A stretch of DNA of 64,000 nucleotides from Mariprofundus ferrinatatus (GTDB lineage Bacteria; Pseudomonadota; Zetaproteobacteria; Mariprofundales; Mariprofundaceae), in contig NZ_CP018800.1 in the NCBI RefSeq assembly GCF_002795825.1, positions 1,364,001 to 1,428,000 on the forward strand, in the 5' to 3' direction. Under the pieces are notes generated by a model. That model was not told where the DNA came from. It searched no databases and was given only the letters and a program-made list of their open reading frames with translations. Every line of letters starts with the position of its first letter. The stretch's first letter is position 1. This document shows positions 1-10,723 of this stretch, one piece after another. A program made the translations under genes and the position numbers.

Positions 1-620
1 AGATATTTCCTGTAAAGAGCCATGCCTGCATCGATAAAGCGTTTACGGTTGTCGATCAACGGATCAAGCAGTCGCTCGTCCTGCCATATCAGACATGGTA
101 TGTCCGGTTTGTGTTCAACATCGGCGTGTCCGATATTGGGCAGGATGCTACCGGCATGGTTAAAGCTATCCTCAATGCCAATAAAATTCTGGTGTGCCCA
201 GGTATCGATGTAGGCGTGTGATGCGATACCGATAGCGTGCAGCAACTGATCCTCGCTCTCCACCATATTGCCACCAAGGGCATGATCGATAATCCTGTTT
301 GCTATCTCGTTGTCTGGCGTGGTATTCAACTGATGGATCCGATTGTCGATACGACGTGCCGAATCTGCATTCGGATCTCCAGGAATAAAATGGAACAACG
401 GATAAATGCGAATTCGTTCGGACCTTGGCTTGGTGATATCCATCGTCTGGCTGATCTGGTTGCGGTAAGGCTTAGCGCTACGCTTCTGATAAACCGTGCA
501 CTCCGTACAGTTATAATCGACATACTCCGATGCGGTAGCGATTGTGGTGGCTTCGCTATCGGAAAATCCGGAACACCTGGCCAGAAAACCAGTGATGTAG
601 TAATGAAACTCCGTATCCAT
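1..620 (-). CDS. DUF6765 family protein, 3' end cut by window edge
   Basis: A leftward frame is open from an ATG at 620 to the edge, giving 206 residues of a longer protein. A strong ribosome site, AGGGAGG, lies six bases before the ATG. The protein begins MDTEFHYYITGFLA and has the pattern I associate with DUF6765: an early ASEYVDYN stretch (31-37), FHFIPG (76-81) and a His/Asp-rich HAYIDTWAHQNF (135-146) that looks like a metal site. The biochemical role of the family is unknown to me. It follows glgB on the same strand with a gap of about 100 bases, so read-through from glgB is possible, but nothing ties it to glycogen metabolism. Confidence 0.7.
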   Translation of the reverse strand, partial: MDTEFHYYITGFLARCSGFSDSEATTIATASEYVDYNCTECTVYQKRSAKPYRNQISQTMDITKPRSERIRIYPLFHFIPGDPNADSARRIDNRIHQLNTTPDNEIANRIIDHALGGNMVESEDQLLHAIGIASHAYIDTWAHQNFIGIEDSFNHAGSILPNIGHADVEHKPDIPCLIWQDERLLDPLIDNRKRFIDAGMALYRKY

Positions 621-721
621 GCAAAGCCTCCCTACCCTGACTATGTAATAGACCACAATCCGGAAGGCGTCCACCAGAAAAAGATGGAGCGCAGGCTTTC
701 ACTGATTCCCTGAGTGTTATT

Positions 722-2908
722 TTACTCTTCGTCAGGCCTCAAGATTACGCAGGAGAGCGGTGGCAGGGTCAGGGTAACTGAATGCGGCTGATCCATGAAT
801 CCGTAATCATCCGTATCCACGCCGCCCGCATTACCGATATTGGCGCCCCCATAGAGTTCCGAGTCGGTATTCATCACTTCCCTGTAGTGGCCCGGTTTTG
901 GAACACCCAGCCGGTAACCATAGCGCGGCACCGGAGTTAGATTCAGGGAGACCACAACGATACCGCCATTCTTGTCGCGACGGATATAACTTAGAATGGC
1001 ATGCTCTGCATCGTTACAGTCGATCCACTGGAAACCACCACTTTCGAAATCGACTTCATGAAGAGCCGGCACATTCTTGTAGAGATGATTCATATCACGC
1101 TGCATCAGCTGCAGTCCCCGGTGCGGCATGAAGTTGGACTGATCCCATGAGAGTGAGGTGTCAAAGTTCCACTCCGGCCATTGGCCGAACTCCAGCCCCA
1201 TAAACTGCAGCTTCTTGCCCGGATGGGTGTACATGTAGCCATAGAGCAGGCGCAGGTTGGCAAAGCGCTGCCAGTCGTCACCCGGCATCTTGCCCGGCAT
1301 GGAGCCCTTGCCATGCACCACCTCATCGTGTGAGAAGGGCAGGATAAAGTTCTCGGTAAATGCGTAAACCATCGAGAAGGTGAGTTGATGGTGATGGTAG
1401 GTGCGATAGATCGGATCATTCTCGAAATAGGAGAGGGTGTCGTTCATCCAGCCCATGTTCCATTTCATCGTAAAGCCGAGTCCGCCAAGATAGGTAGGCC
1501 GGCTCACCATCGGCCACGAGGTGGACTCCTCGGCCATGGTTACCGCCCCTGGAAAACGCTCATGTACGAGATGATTGAACTGCTTGAGGAACTCAACCGC
1601 TTCAAGGTTCTCGCGGCCGCCGTATTTATTAGGTACCCACTCCCCCTCCTCTCTCGAGTAGTCGAGGTAGAGCATTGAGGCGACGGCATCCACGCGCAAG
1701 CCGTCGATATGGAACTCGTCCAGCCAGAACAGCGCGGAGGCGATCAGGAAATTGCGCACCTCGTTGCGGCCGAAGTTGAAGATATAGGTTCCCCAGTCCT
1801 TATGTTCGCCAAGCCGCGGATCGGAATGCTCATAAAGCGGCGTACCATCAAAACGGGCCAGGCCAAACGCATCTTTCGGGAAGTGCGCCGGAACCCAGTC
1901 GAGAAACACACCGATGCTGTTCTGATGGCAGTAGTCGATAAAATAACGGAAATCATCTGGTGTGCCGAAACGGCTGGTCGGTGCAAAATAACCGACGGTC
2001 TGGTAACCCCAGGAACCATCAAACGGATGTTCCGTGATCGGTAGAAGTTCGATATGGGTATATCCCATCCACTGGCAGTACTCGACAAGCTGATGCGCCA
2101 TATCGCGGTAGTTGATGTAATCCCCACCGTCTCTGCGCCATGACCCCGGATGCACCTCATAGATGCTCATCGGCTTGTCAAAAGCCTGAGTTTCCGCCCT
2201 CTTCTTCACCCAGGCATCATCTTTCCATTGATAAGCATTGGGGTAGTGCACTACGCTCGCGGTGGCAGGACGCAACTCCATCTGTTGTGCGTATGGGTCT
2301 GCCTTCTCGAAGACATCGCCGTTTTTAGCGCGGAGCTCGAACTTGTACACCTCGCCTTCACGCAGGCCCGGAATAAACAGCTCCCAGACTCCGGAAGAGC
2401 CGCGCACTCGCATCTGGTGCTCGCGTCCGTCCCAGTGGTTGAAATTACCAACCACACTGACGCGATCCGCAGATGGAGCCCATACCGAAAAACCGACGCC
2501 CCATACCCCTTCATGCTCGCGCACATGCGCTCCCATGATTTTGTATTTCTCGAAGTGGTTGCCTTCACCGATCAGGTGCAGATCCATCTCGCCGAGGATC
2601 GGGGAGAAACGGTAAACATCCTCCTCCTCCCAGGTATGGCCTTCAATGTTTTCAATCTTCAGACGATAAACTGAATCGAAATCCCCTTCCTGCCAGTGAT
2701 ACTCGAAGATATCCGTCCCTTCGATGCGCTGCATGGCAACTGCACCATCCCCCTCAGGCAGAATCCACATCTTCTCCGCCCGCGGCTTATTGGCGCGAAT
2801 CACCACCCCGCCTTCGGAGTGGTAGTGGCGTCCCAGCCAGCCGAACGGATCGTGACTACGCGCTTCAACAATGGCCCACGCTTCAGGTGACAGGATCGGT
2901 TTATTCAT
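722..2908 (-). CDS. glgB: 1,4-alpha-glucan branching enzyme GlgB
   Basis: This 728-residue protein has the usual length and order for GlgB: an N-terminal region plus a CBM48-like beta-sandwich ([11 protein letters not shown], 150-160), then a GH13 barrel. Catalytic candidates are Asp407 (GLRVDAV), Glu460 (TMAEES) and Asp528 (FSHDEVVHG). It cuts alpha-1,4 glucan and re-attaches the piece in alpha-1,6 linkage to branch glycogen. It lies 45 bases downstream of pgm and probably shares its transcript. glgC starts in the other direction just beyond pgm, so the glycogen genes form a divergent pair of units. Confidence 0.96.
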   Translation of the reverse strand: MNKPILSPEAWAIVEARSHDPFGWLGRHYHSEGGVVIRANKPRAEKMWILPEGDGAVAMQRIEGTDIFEYHWQEGDFDSVYRLKIENIEGHTWEEEDVYRFSPILGEMDLHLIGEGNHFEKYKIMGAHVREHEGVWGVGFSVWAPSADRVSVVGNFNHWDGREHQMRVRGSSGVWELFIPGLREGEVYKFELRAKNGDVFEKADPYAQQMELRPATASVVHYPNAYQWKDDAWVKKRAETQAFDKPMSIYEVHPGSWRRDGGDYINYRDMAHQLVEYCQWMGYTHIELLPITEHPFDGSWGYQTVGYFAPTSRFGTPDDFRYFIDYCHQNSIGVFLDWVPAHFPKDAFGLARFDGTPLYEHSDPRLGEHKDWGTYIFNFGRNEVRNFLIASALFWLDEFHIDGLRVDAVASMLYLDYSREEGEWVPNKYGGRENLEAVEFLKQFNHLVHERFPGAVTMAEESTSWPMVSRPTYLGGLGFTMKWNMGWMNDTLSYFENDPIYRTYHHHQLTFSMVYAFTENFILPFSHDEVVHGKGSMPGKMPGDDWQRFANLRLLYGYMYTHPGKKLQFMGLEFGQWPEWNFDTSLSWDQSNFMPHRGLQLMQRDMNHLYKNVPALHEVDFESGGFQWIDCNDAEHAILSYIRRDKNGGIVVVSLNLTPVPRYGYRLGVPKPGHYREVMNTDSELYGGANIGNAGGVDTDDYGFMDQPHSVTLTLPPLSCVILRPDEE

Positions 2909-2953
2909 TATATACCTCTTCTCCGTTTTTTGCCGTTCGTGTTAACAATCGGT

Positions 2954-4585
<1,632 letters not shown>

Positions 4586-4671
4586 CTACTCCCCCTCTTC
4601 CATATTTTGCTAAGCATAGCTGAGATGCGGACAAATAACATCACTCAAAACATGCACGATCGGAAAAATCC

Positions 4672-4680
4672 TGATATACT
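4672..4680 (+). promoter_or_regulatory. Candidate extended -10 promoter for glgC
   Basis: The bases TGATATACT form an extended -10 (TGn followed by TATACT) 31 bases before the glgC start. No good -35 is visible 17 bases upstream, which fits an extended -10 promoter. It lies in the 125-base divergent region shared with pgm. This rests on consensus matching only. Confidence 0.4.
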
Positions 4681-4710
4681 CTAGCCCATCATTCAGATGG
4701 AGGGGTACCC

Positions 4711-5976
4711 ATGAGTCCGACTCAGGTGGAACGTAATATCAGTAAACTCACAGCCAACACGGTTGCCATGGTTCTGGCAGGCGGTAAAGGGTCAAGATTG
4801 AAAGGTTTGACGGAGTGGCGCGCAAAACCTGGTGTGCCTTTTGGCGGCAAATTCCGCATTATCGACTTCCCGATGTCCAACTGCATCAACTCCGGCATCC
4901 GCAGGATCTCCGTTCTCACCCAGTACAAGTCTCACTCCCTTCAGCGCCACCTCCAGCGCGGCTGGTCGTTTCTCTCCGGCCAGTTCGGCGAATTCATGGA
5001 GGTACTCTCGGCGCAGCAGCGTACCGGTGAAGGCTGGTATGAAGGCACAGCCGATGCGATTTACCAGAACCTCGACATTATCCGTCAGTACGACCCTGAA
5101 TATGTTCTGATCCTTGCCGGTGACCACATCTACAAGATGGATTACGGCAAGATGATTGCAGCCCATGCGGCTACCGGTGCTGACATCACTGTAGGTTGCA
5201 TCCCGGTTGACATCGAAGAGGCAAAGGCCTTTGGCGTTATGGCTGTTGATGAAAACCTGCGCGTAACCGAGTTTGCTGAGAAACCCGAGAATCCCAAGCC
5301 GATGGCGGATAATCCCGACAAGGCGCTGGCCTCAATGGGTATCTACGTATTTACAGCCAGCTTCCTGCGTGACCGTCTGCTCGAAGATGCCAGCCTTGAA
5401 TCATCCAGCCATGATTTCGGCAAGGATATTCTTCCAACAGCCATTCAGAATGCCAATGTATTCGGCTTCCGCTTCATGCATGCCAACACCGGTGCCCCTC
5501 AGTACTGGCGCGACGTGGGTACGCTCGACGCCTACTGGGAGGCCAACATGGATCTGGTTTCGGTACAGCCGCAACTGGACATGTATGACACCAACTGGCC
5601 GATCTGGACCAAACAGGAGCAGCTACCTCCGGCGAAGTTCTTCTTCGATGAAGACACCCGCCGCGGTCACGCTGTTGACTCTCTTGTCTCAGGCGGATGC
5701 CTGATTACTGGTGCCACGGTGCGCAGAACCGTTCTCTTCTCCAATGTCCGCGTCCACTCCTATTCCGAAGTAGAGGATTCAGTGGTGCTGCCTGATGTGG
5801 AGATTCGTCGCAACTGCCGCATCAGACGCGCTATTATCGATAAAGGTACCGTGATCCCTGAAGGCACGGAGATCGGTTACAATCTGGAGAAAGATCGTGA
5901 ACTCTTCGAGGTCACTGAAAATGGCATTGTTCTTGTTACTCCAGACATGCTGGGACAGGGCATCCATCAGCTGTAG
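4711..5976 (+). CDS. glgC: Glucose-1-phosphate adenylyltransferase GlgC
   Basis: This 421-residue protein makes ADP-glucose from ATP and glucose 1-phosphate, the committed step of bacterial glycogen synthesis. The N-terminal nucleotidyltransferase signature [19 protein letters not shown] is clear, followed by [19 protein letters not shown]. Further on are the [13 protein letters not shown] loop and [11 protein letters not shown], and the C-terminus has the left-handed beta-helix hexapeptide pattern. GGAGGGG precedes the ATG. It heads the rightward group glgC-GH57-malQ. No glycogen synthase (glgA) or phosphorylase is in the window, so those steps must be encoded elsewhere. Confidence 0.96.
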   Translation: MSPTQVERNISKLTANTVAMVLAGGKGSRLKGLTEWRAKPGVPFGGKFRIIDFPMSNCINSGIRRISVLTQYKSHSLQRHLQRGWSFLSGQFGEFMEVLSAQQRTGEGWYEGTADAIYQNLDIIRQYDPEYVLILAGDHIYKMDYGKMIAAHAATGADITVGCIPVDIEEAKAFGVMAVDENLRVTEFAEKPENPKPMADNPDKALASMGIYVFTASFLRDRLLEDASLESSSHDFGKDILPTAIQNANVFGFRFMHANTGAPQYWRDVGTLDAYWEANMDLVSVQPQLDMYDTNWPIWTKQEQLPPAKFFFDEDTRRGHAVDSLVSGGCLITGATVRRTVLFSNVRVHSYSEVEDSVVLPDVEIRRNCRIRRAIIDKGTVIPEGTEIGYNLEKDRELFEVTENGIVLVTPDMLGQGIHQL

Positions 5977-6002
5977 CATCCCCGCCAATTTCGAGTTGGA
6001 AA

Positions 6003-6040
6003 TGCAGGGGGGGGCTGGTTCATGCCAGCCCCCCCCTGCA
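6003..6040 (+). terminator. Perfect 16-bp hairpin after glgC
   Basis: TGCAGGGGGGGGCTGG pairs perfectly with its complement across a six-base loop, with eight G:C pairs in a row. It begins 27 bases after the glgC stop. No T tract follows, so it is not a textbook intrinsic terminator. It could be an mRNA-stabilising or attenuating hairpin before the GH57 gene. Confidence 0.5.
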
Positions 6041-6147
6041 GCCTGCACATGGAGGTGCGGGCACGGATCGTCAATCACACCTGAAAAACGATCTATAAAC
6101 TGCGGTTCAGAATTTAATGGAACTGCCAGCCATCCAGGAGGCATCTT

Positions 6148-7845
6148 ATGAGCAAACCACTATCGGTCATTTTTTACTGGCATATGCACCAGCCATTTTA
6201 TCGCGAAGCTGATACCGGCAATTACCACCTGCCGTGGGTCTATCTGCATGCCATGAAAGATTATACCGATATGGCCGAGATTATCTCTCAACTGCCAAGG
6301 GCCAAGGCTGTCATTAACTATGTGCCTTCGCTAACTGCCCAGATTGAGGATTATGCTGAACACCTCCGTGACTTCCTCAATGGCGACACCAAGAACATCA
6401 ATGATCCGCTGCTGGCTGCACTGGCACATAAAACGGGGGAATATGACAGTGATCAGCGCACCTTCCTGCTCGAAGCCTGCTTCCGCCTGAATCACGAACG
6501 CAACCTGCACCGCTATCCGGCCTTCTCAAGGCTGTGGAATCTGGCCGAACATGCCAAAAACAGCGATGCGCTCGACTACCTTGGAAACAGCTTCTTCACG
6601 GATCTGGTCACCTGGTATCATCTGGCATGGCTGGGTGAAACGGTTCGGGGGCGTAATTTTGTATCACGCCGCCTGATCGAGAAGGAGCGCTACTTCTCCT
6701 ATCAGGACCGCCGCGACCTTCTCACGCTTATCACCTCGCTGCTCAGCGACATCCCGGCCACCCACCGTCGCCTCGTGGAGTCAGGTAAAATTGAACTGAC
6801 CACAACCCCGTACGCACATCCAATCATTCCACTGATGCTCGATTTCAACACAGCGAGAGAAACCGTTTCTGATGCACTGATTCCGGACGAGCCCTATCCG
6901 GGCGGGCGCGATCGGGCACTGAATCACATCGCCCTTGCCCGCAAAAGTCATGAAGAGATTTTCGGACACTCGCCTGCGGGTGTCTGGCCCGCTGAAGGTG
7001 CAGTGTCTGAAGATACACTTAAACTGCTCGGCCAATCGGGGTTCCAGTGGTGTGCAACCGGCGAATCGGTGCTGCACCACTCGCTGAAATACAACCTGCG
7101 TGAACAGCAGGGCAATCGCGACCTCTACCACCCCTGGGTGGTAGGTGAAGAGGGTGAGAAAATCACATGCTTTTTCCGTGATGATCGCCTCTCCGACCTG
7201 CTCGGATTCGAATATTCCCGCTGGGACATGAAGGATGCGATCAACAACTTCATGCATGAGCTGGCAAATATCCGTCATCGCACCAAAGGTATGGAGGCGC
7301 CTGTCGTCTCCATCATCATGGATGGAGAGAATGCATGGGAGCACTACCATGAGAATGCGCTCCCCTTCCTCACCCACCTCTACCAGTCGATAGCAGAGCA
7401 CGATGAATATGAGCTGACCACCTTCAGCGACTATCTTGCATCCTATCCGGCATCCGAAAAGCTGGAGCACCTGGTATCAGGCTCCTGGGTTTACGGTAAC
7501 CTCTCCACCTGGATCGGCGATCATGCTAAAACACGCGGCTGGGAGCTTTTGATTGAGGCCAAAAAGGCCTATGACAGCCACATCAACCAGCTGACCGATG
7601 AGCAGCGTGAAGCGGCAGATGAACAGCTACGAATCTGTGAGGGGTCTGACTGGTGCTGGTGGTTCGGCGATTACAATCCAGGCACAGTCGTCCGTGATTT
7701 CGACCAGCTTTACAGGCGCCATCTGAAAAAGCTCTACCACCTGCTCGGCGCCAACATCCCTCCTTCACTGGATGAAAGCATCTCACGTGGTGGTGGTGAT
7801 GCCGAAGGTGGCGGAACCATGCGCAGAGGCGGAGCCGACTCGTGA
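6148..7845 (+). CDS. Glycoside hydrolase family 57 protein
   Basis: This 565-residue protein is a GH57 enzyme of the alpha-amylase/4-alpha-glucanotransferase type. The N-terminal FYWHMHQPFY (9-18) is the typical GH57 opening. The nucleophile candidate is Glu283 in VWPAEGAVS and the acid/base candidate is Asp392 in IIMDGENAWEHY. AGGAGG sits at good spacing before the ATG. It is flanked by glgC and malQ, so it probably trims or rearranges alpha-glucan or maltodextrin. Exact specificity cannot be read from sequence. The last 20 or so residues (Gly/Arg-rich) look like a disordered tail. Length suits the catalytic domain plus an alpha-helical domain. Confidence 0.85.
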   Translation: MSKPLSVIFYWHMHQPFYREADTGNYHLPWVYLHAMKDYTDMAEIISQLPRAKAVINYVPSLTAQIEDYAEHLRDFLNGDTKNINDPLLAALAHKTGEYDSDQRTFLLEACFRLNHERNLHRYPAFSRLWNLAEHAKNSDALDYLGNSFFTDLVTWYHLAWLGETVRGRNFVSRRLIEKERYFSYQDRRDLLTLITSLLSDIPATHRRLVESGKIELTTTPYAHPIIPLMLDFNTARETVSDALIPDEPYPGGRDRALNHIALARKSHEEIFGHSPAGVWPAEGAVSEDTLKLLGQSGFQWCATGESVLHHSLKYNLREQQGNRDLYHPWVVGEEGEKITCFFRDDRLSDLLGFEYSRWDMKDAINNFMHELANIRHRTKGMEAPVVSIIMDGENAWEHYHENALPFLTHLYQSIAEHDEYELTTFSDYLASYPASEKLEHLVSGSWVYGNLSTWIGDHAKTRGWELLIEAKKAYDSHINQLTDEQREAADEQLRICEGSDWCWWFGDYNPGTVVRDFDQLYRRHLKKLYHLLGANIPPSLDESISRGGGDAEGGGTMRRGGADS

Positions 7846-7925
7846 ATTACCACGATTTGCCTCTGAGACAGCCACGGTGTCACCCACACATCCGTATGTG
7901 GATTATCAATTAAGGATCCGACTTC

Positions 7926-9404
7926 ATGAAATCATGGATAGATCGCCGCCGGTCGGCTGTTCTGCTACACATCTCTTCGCTTCCAGGCCCCTTCCACAAG
8001 GGAGTCCTGGGCAGTGAGGCACGAACATTTATTGACCGGATAAAAACTGCCGGTTTCTCAATCTGGCAGTTTCTTCCGCTTGGTCCGACGCACGGGCACG
8101 GCTCCCCTTATGAGTCCCTCTCCTCGTTTGCAGGTAACCCTGAATTTATAGATCTGCGCGAGTGTGTCAGCTGCGGATGGCTGGATACTGAACAGCTTAA
8201 CGGCTGTGACACAGCCGAGCAGCATGCCGAAAAGCGGAAAATCGCTGCGGGTAATTTCTGGCTGCAGACAGCCACCGACACTGAACTGGCTGACAGCGTG
8301 CAGAGCTACCGACAGGCCCACGCCTACTGGCTTGAGGACTACGCACTGTTCTCTGCGCTGAAAACGGTATATCAGGACCGGGCATGGTGGCAGTGGCCGG
8401 CAGGACTGCGTGACCGCAATCCTGAATCGATTGACCAGGAAAAACTCGAACATGGCGATCTGATCAAACAGGCCATTTTTGAGCAGTACCTGTTCGATCG
8501 CCAGTGGCATGACCTCAAGGCATATGCCGAATCAATGGAACTCCAGCTTTTCGGAGACCTGCCGATCTATGTCGCGCATGATTCAGCCGATGTCTGGGCA
8601 AACCGTGATTTTTTCACCATCAACGAAAAAGGACTGTGTACCGAAGTTGCCGGGGTACCTCCCGACTACTTCTCCACAACCGGGCAGCGCTGGGGAAATC
8701 CACTCTATCGCTGGAATCACATGCAGGAGGAGGGATTCAGCTGGTGGACTGAACGCGTGCGCCAGCAGCTTGAGCGCATGCATATGATGCGTATCGACCA
8801 CTTCAGGGGGCTGGAGGCATTCTGGGCCATTCCCGGCGAAAGTGAGGATGGCATTATCGGTGAATGGCGACCGGCCCCGGGTGATGCGCTGATGCAAACA
8901 CTGCAGGAAAAGCTCGGCAAGCTGCCTCTGATTGCTGAGGATCTCGGAATCATCACCGATGAGGTGACCGAACTGCGTAAAAAATATGGGCTGCCGGGGA
9001 TGAAAATCCTGCAGTTCGCATTCGGTGGCGATGATGACAACCCCTATCTGCCGAAAAACCATGAAAAGAACAGTGTCGTTTATACCGGCACCCACGACAA
9101 CGACACGACATTGGGCTGGTTTCAATCAACCGATGAGGGCACACGGGAACGGGCCCTGAAAGAGCTTCACAATGCCAGGGCCGAGGATATGCCGTGGGCC
9201 ATGATCGAATGTGCACTGGCTTCTGTTGCCAGGCTGGCGGTAATTCCTATGCAGGATATTCTCGAGCTCGGATCCGAGGCCAAATTCAATACGCCCGGCA
9301 CGCTTGATAACAACTGGTCATGGCGTATGCAGGATATTCCGGGAGCCGGTTGCTGCTGCTGGAAGCTGGCCCGTCAGCTTAACAGGCTCTATAAACGCAT
9401 CTAA
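7926..9404 (+). CDS. malQ: 4-alpha-glucanotransferase (amylomaltase)
   Basis: This 492-residue GH77 enzyme transfers maltosyl units between linear glucans. The N-terminal GSPYESLSSFAGNPEFIDL is characteristic, as are LPIYVAHDSADVWA (212-225) and GVPPDYFSTTGQRWGNPLY. The three catalytic acids appear as Asp291 (MRIDHFRG), Glu338 (IAEDLG) and Asp391 (GTHDND). It lies 80 bases after the GH57 gene on the same strand. The pair probably recycles maltodextrins released from glycogen. Confidence 0.95.
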   Translation: MKSWIDRRRSAVLLHISSLPGPFHKGVLGSEARTFIDRIKTAGFSIWQFLPLGPTHGHGSPYESLSSFAGNPEFIDLRECVSCGWLDTEQLNGCDTAEQHAEKRKIAAGNFWLQTATDTELADSVQSYRQAHAYWLEDYALFSALKTVYQDRAWWQWPAGLRDRNPESIDQEKLEHGDLIKQAIFEQYLFDRQWHDLKAYAESMELQLFGDLPIYVAHDSADVWANRDFFTINEKGLCTEVAGVPPDYFSTTGQRWGNPLYRWNHMQEEGFSWWTERVRQQLERMHMMRIDHFRGLEAFWAIPGESEDGIIGEWRPAPGDALMQTLQEKLGKLPLIAEDLGIITDEVTELRKKYGLPGMKILQFAFGGDDDNPYLPKNHEKNSVVYTGTHDNDTTLGWFQSTDEGTRERALKELHNARAEDMPWAMIECALASVARLAVIPMQDILELGSEAKFNTPGTLDNNWSWRMQDIPGAGCCCWKLARQLNRLYKRI

Positions 9405-9525
9405 GGCCGTCCGTCACATACCGCAACTGACCTGATCGAAGCAGCACTTTCCTTGAGACACTACGCTCAGACTTTGTGTGATCTGGCTCAATGCCAGCGT
9501 GCCGCCCCCTCCCTACTGTGGCTGC

Positions 9526-10686
9526 ATGTCTATTCAAGCGCGCAGCTTCCATTTACCCCGCCTGCTACTCATCAGCCTCTCACTGGCTCTGATCTCATGC
9601 AGTCACGGTAACAGTAATTTCTGGAGCAGTGAGCAGGAGAGCAAACCTGAGGTTCAACCGGCCAGCGTGGAAGAAAAGCAGGCTTCATCCAACCCTTTCC
9701 TCAAAGGCCTGAGTGAAAAAGAGATTGGCAGCATCAAACATGAGGCCTGGCGCGAATATGGCCGTTTCTGGCGTGGTGTTGCAAACCGCTCCCGCTATGT
9801 TCGTCAGCCGCTGCTGGAGACTCTCGATCAGGCTGGGGCACCTCGTGAACTGCAGATGGTTCCGGTGGTGGAGTCAAGCTACAACCCCTATGTCATCTCC
9901 TCGGTCGGGGCGACAGGCCTCTGGCAATTGATGCCTGAAACCGCCGGCGACCTGAAGGTAAGCAGTGATAGTAATTTTGACGGCCGCCGCGATATCCGTG
10001 CCAGCACCCGTGCAGCGGCCAGGTACCTGACACAGCAGCATCGCCGATTCGGCAACTGGCCTATGGCCCTTGCTGCATACCATCTCGGCCCGAGTGCCGT
10101 GCAGCAGCGGCTGAATCGCAGGCCATGGAAACCCGGAGATGGCCTGCACAGGATGCCTCTGCCTCCGATCACCAAAACCTATATCCGTCATATTATCGGT
10201 CTGATTGCGCTGCATGAGCAGGGTACTATCCACTTTCCGGCCCCCTATCCGACCCGCACAGTCAAACTGCAGACACCTGTCGATCTTGATCACCTGCAGG
10301 ATCTGGCCGGGCTACCGGAGAATCAGATATTCCATTTCAACCCGAAGTTGAAATTGAAGCAGTACTACGATGGCAAACCGCAAACCCTGTCACTGCGTAT
10401 TTCGAAAACCCGTGTGGCCAGAGTGAAACAGCACATCCCTTCAAAGCCCTCCGGGCACATGATGATCGAAACCGGGGGTGAATCACTGACAGCAATCTCT
10501 AAACGGCTGAAGGTCTCAATACAGTCGCTGCGTTCTGACAATCCCGGCGTCGCCATGCAGCCTGCTGCAGGTACCCGATTACGCATTCCGGTCAAGGTAT
10601 TGAAACGGATCCGTGCCGAACGCAATCCGCTGGCCAGAGGAGAGCGCGACAGCAAGGTTGATGTGGCACTTAATCAATTTCATTAA
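9526..10686 (+). CDS. MltD-like lytic transglycosylase lipoprotein with LysM
   Basis: I chose the ATG at 9526 because it gives a clean lipoprotein signal ending LALISC with lipidated Cys25; a GTG at 9478 would add 16 residues in front. The 386-residue protein has an SLT domain with catalytic Glu116 (VPVVESSYNP), followed by ATGLWQLMPETA and the MALAAYHLGPSAVQ helix. A LysM-like repeat (MIETGGESLTAISKRLKV) sits near the C-terminus. It should cleave peptidoglycan from the outer membrane. It lies 73 bases after malQ with no hairpin I can see between them, but a metabolic link is unlikely. Confidence 0.85.
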   Translation: MSIQARSFHLPRLLLISLSLALISCSHGNSNFWSSEQESKPEVQPASVEEKQASSNPFLKGLSEKEIGSIKHEAWREYGRFWRGVANRSRYVRQPLLETLDQAGAPRELQMVPVVESSYNPYVISSVGATGLWQLMPETAGDLKVSSDSNFDGRRDIRASTRAAARYLTQQHRRFGNWPMALAAYHLGPSAVQQRLNRRPWKPGDGLHRMPLPPITKTYIRHIIGLIALHEQGTIHFPAPYPTRTVKLQTPVDLDHLQDLAGLPENQIFHFNPKLKLKQYYDGKPQTLSLRISKTRVARVKQHIPSKPSGHMMIETGGESLTAISKRLKVSIQSLRSDNPGVAMQPAAGTRLRIPVKVLKRIRAERNPLARGERDSKVDVALNQFH

Positions 10687-10723
10687 TCAGAACCGGAACA
10701 GATCATCCCGATATGGTCGTCTC

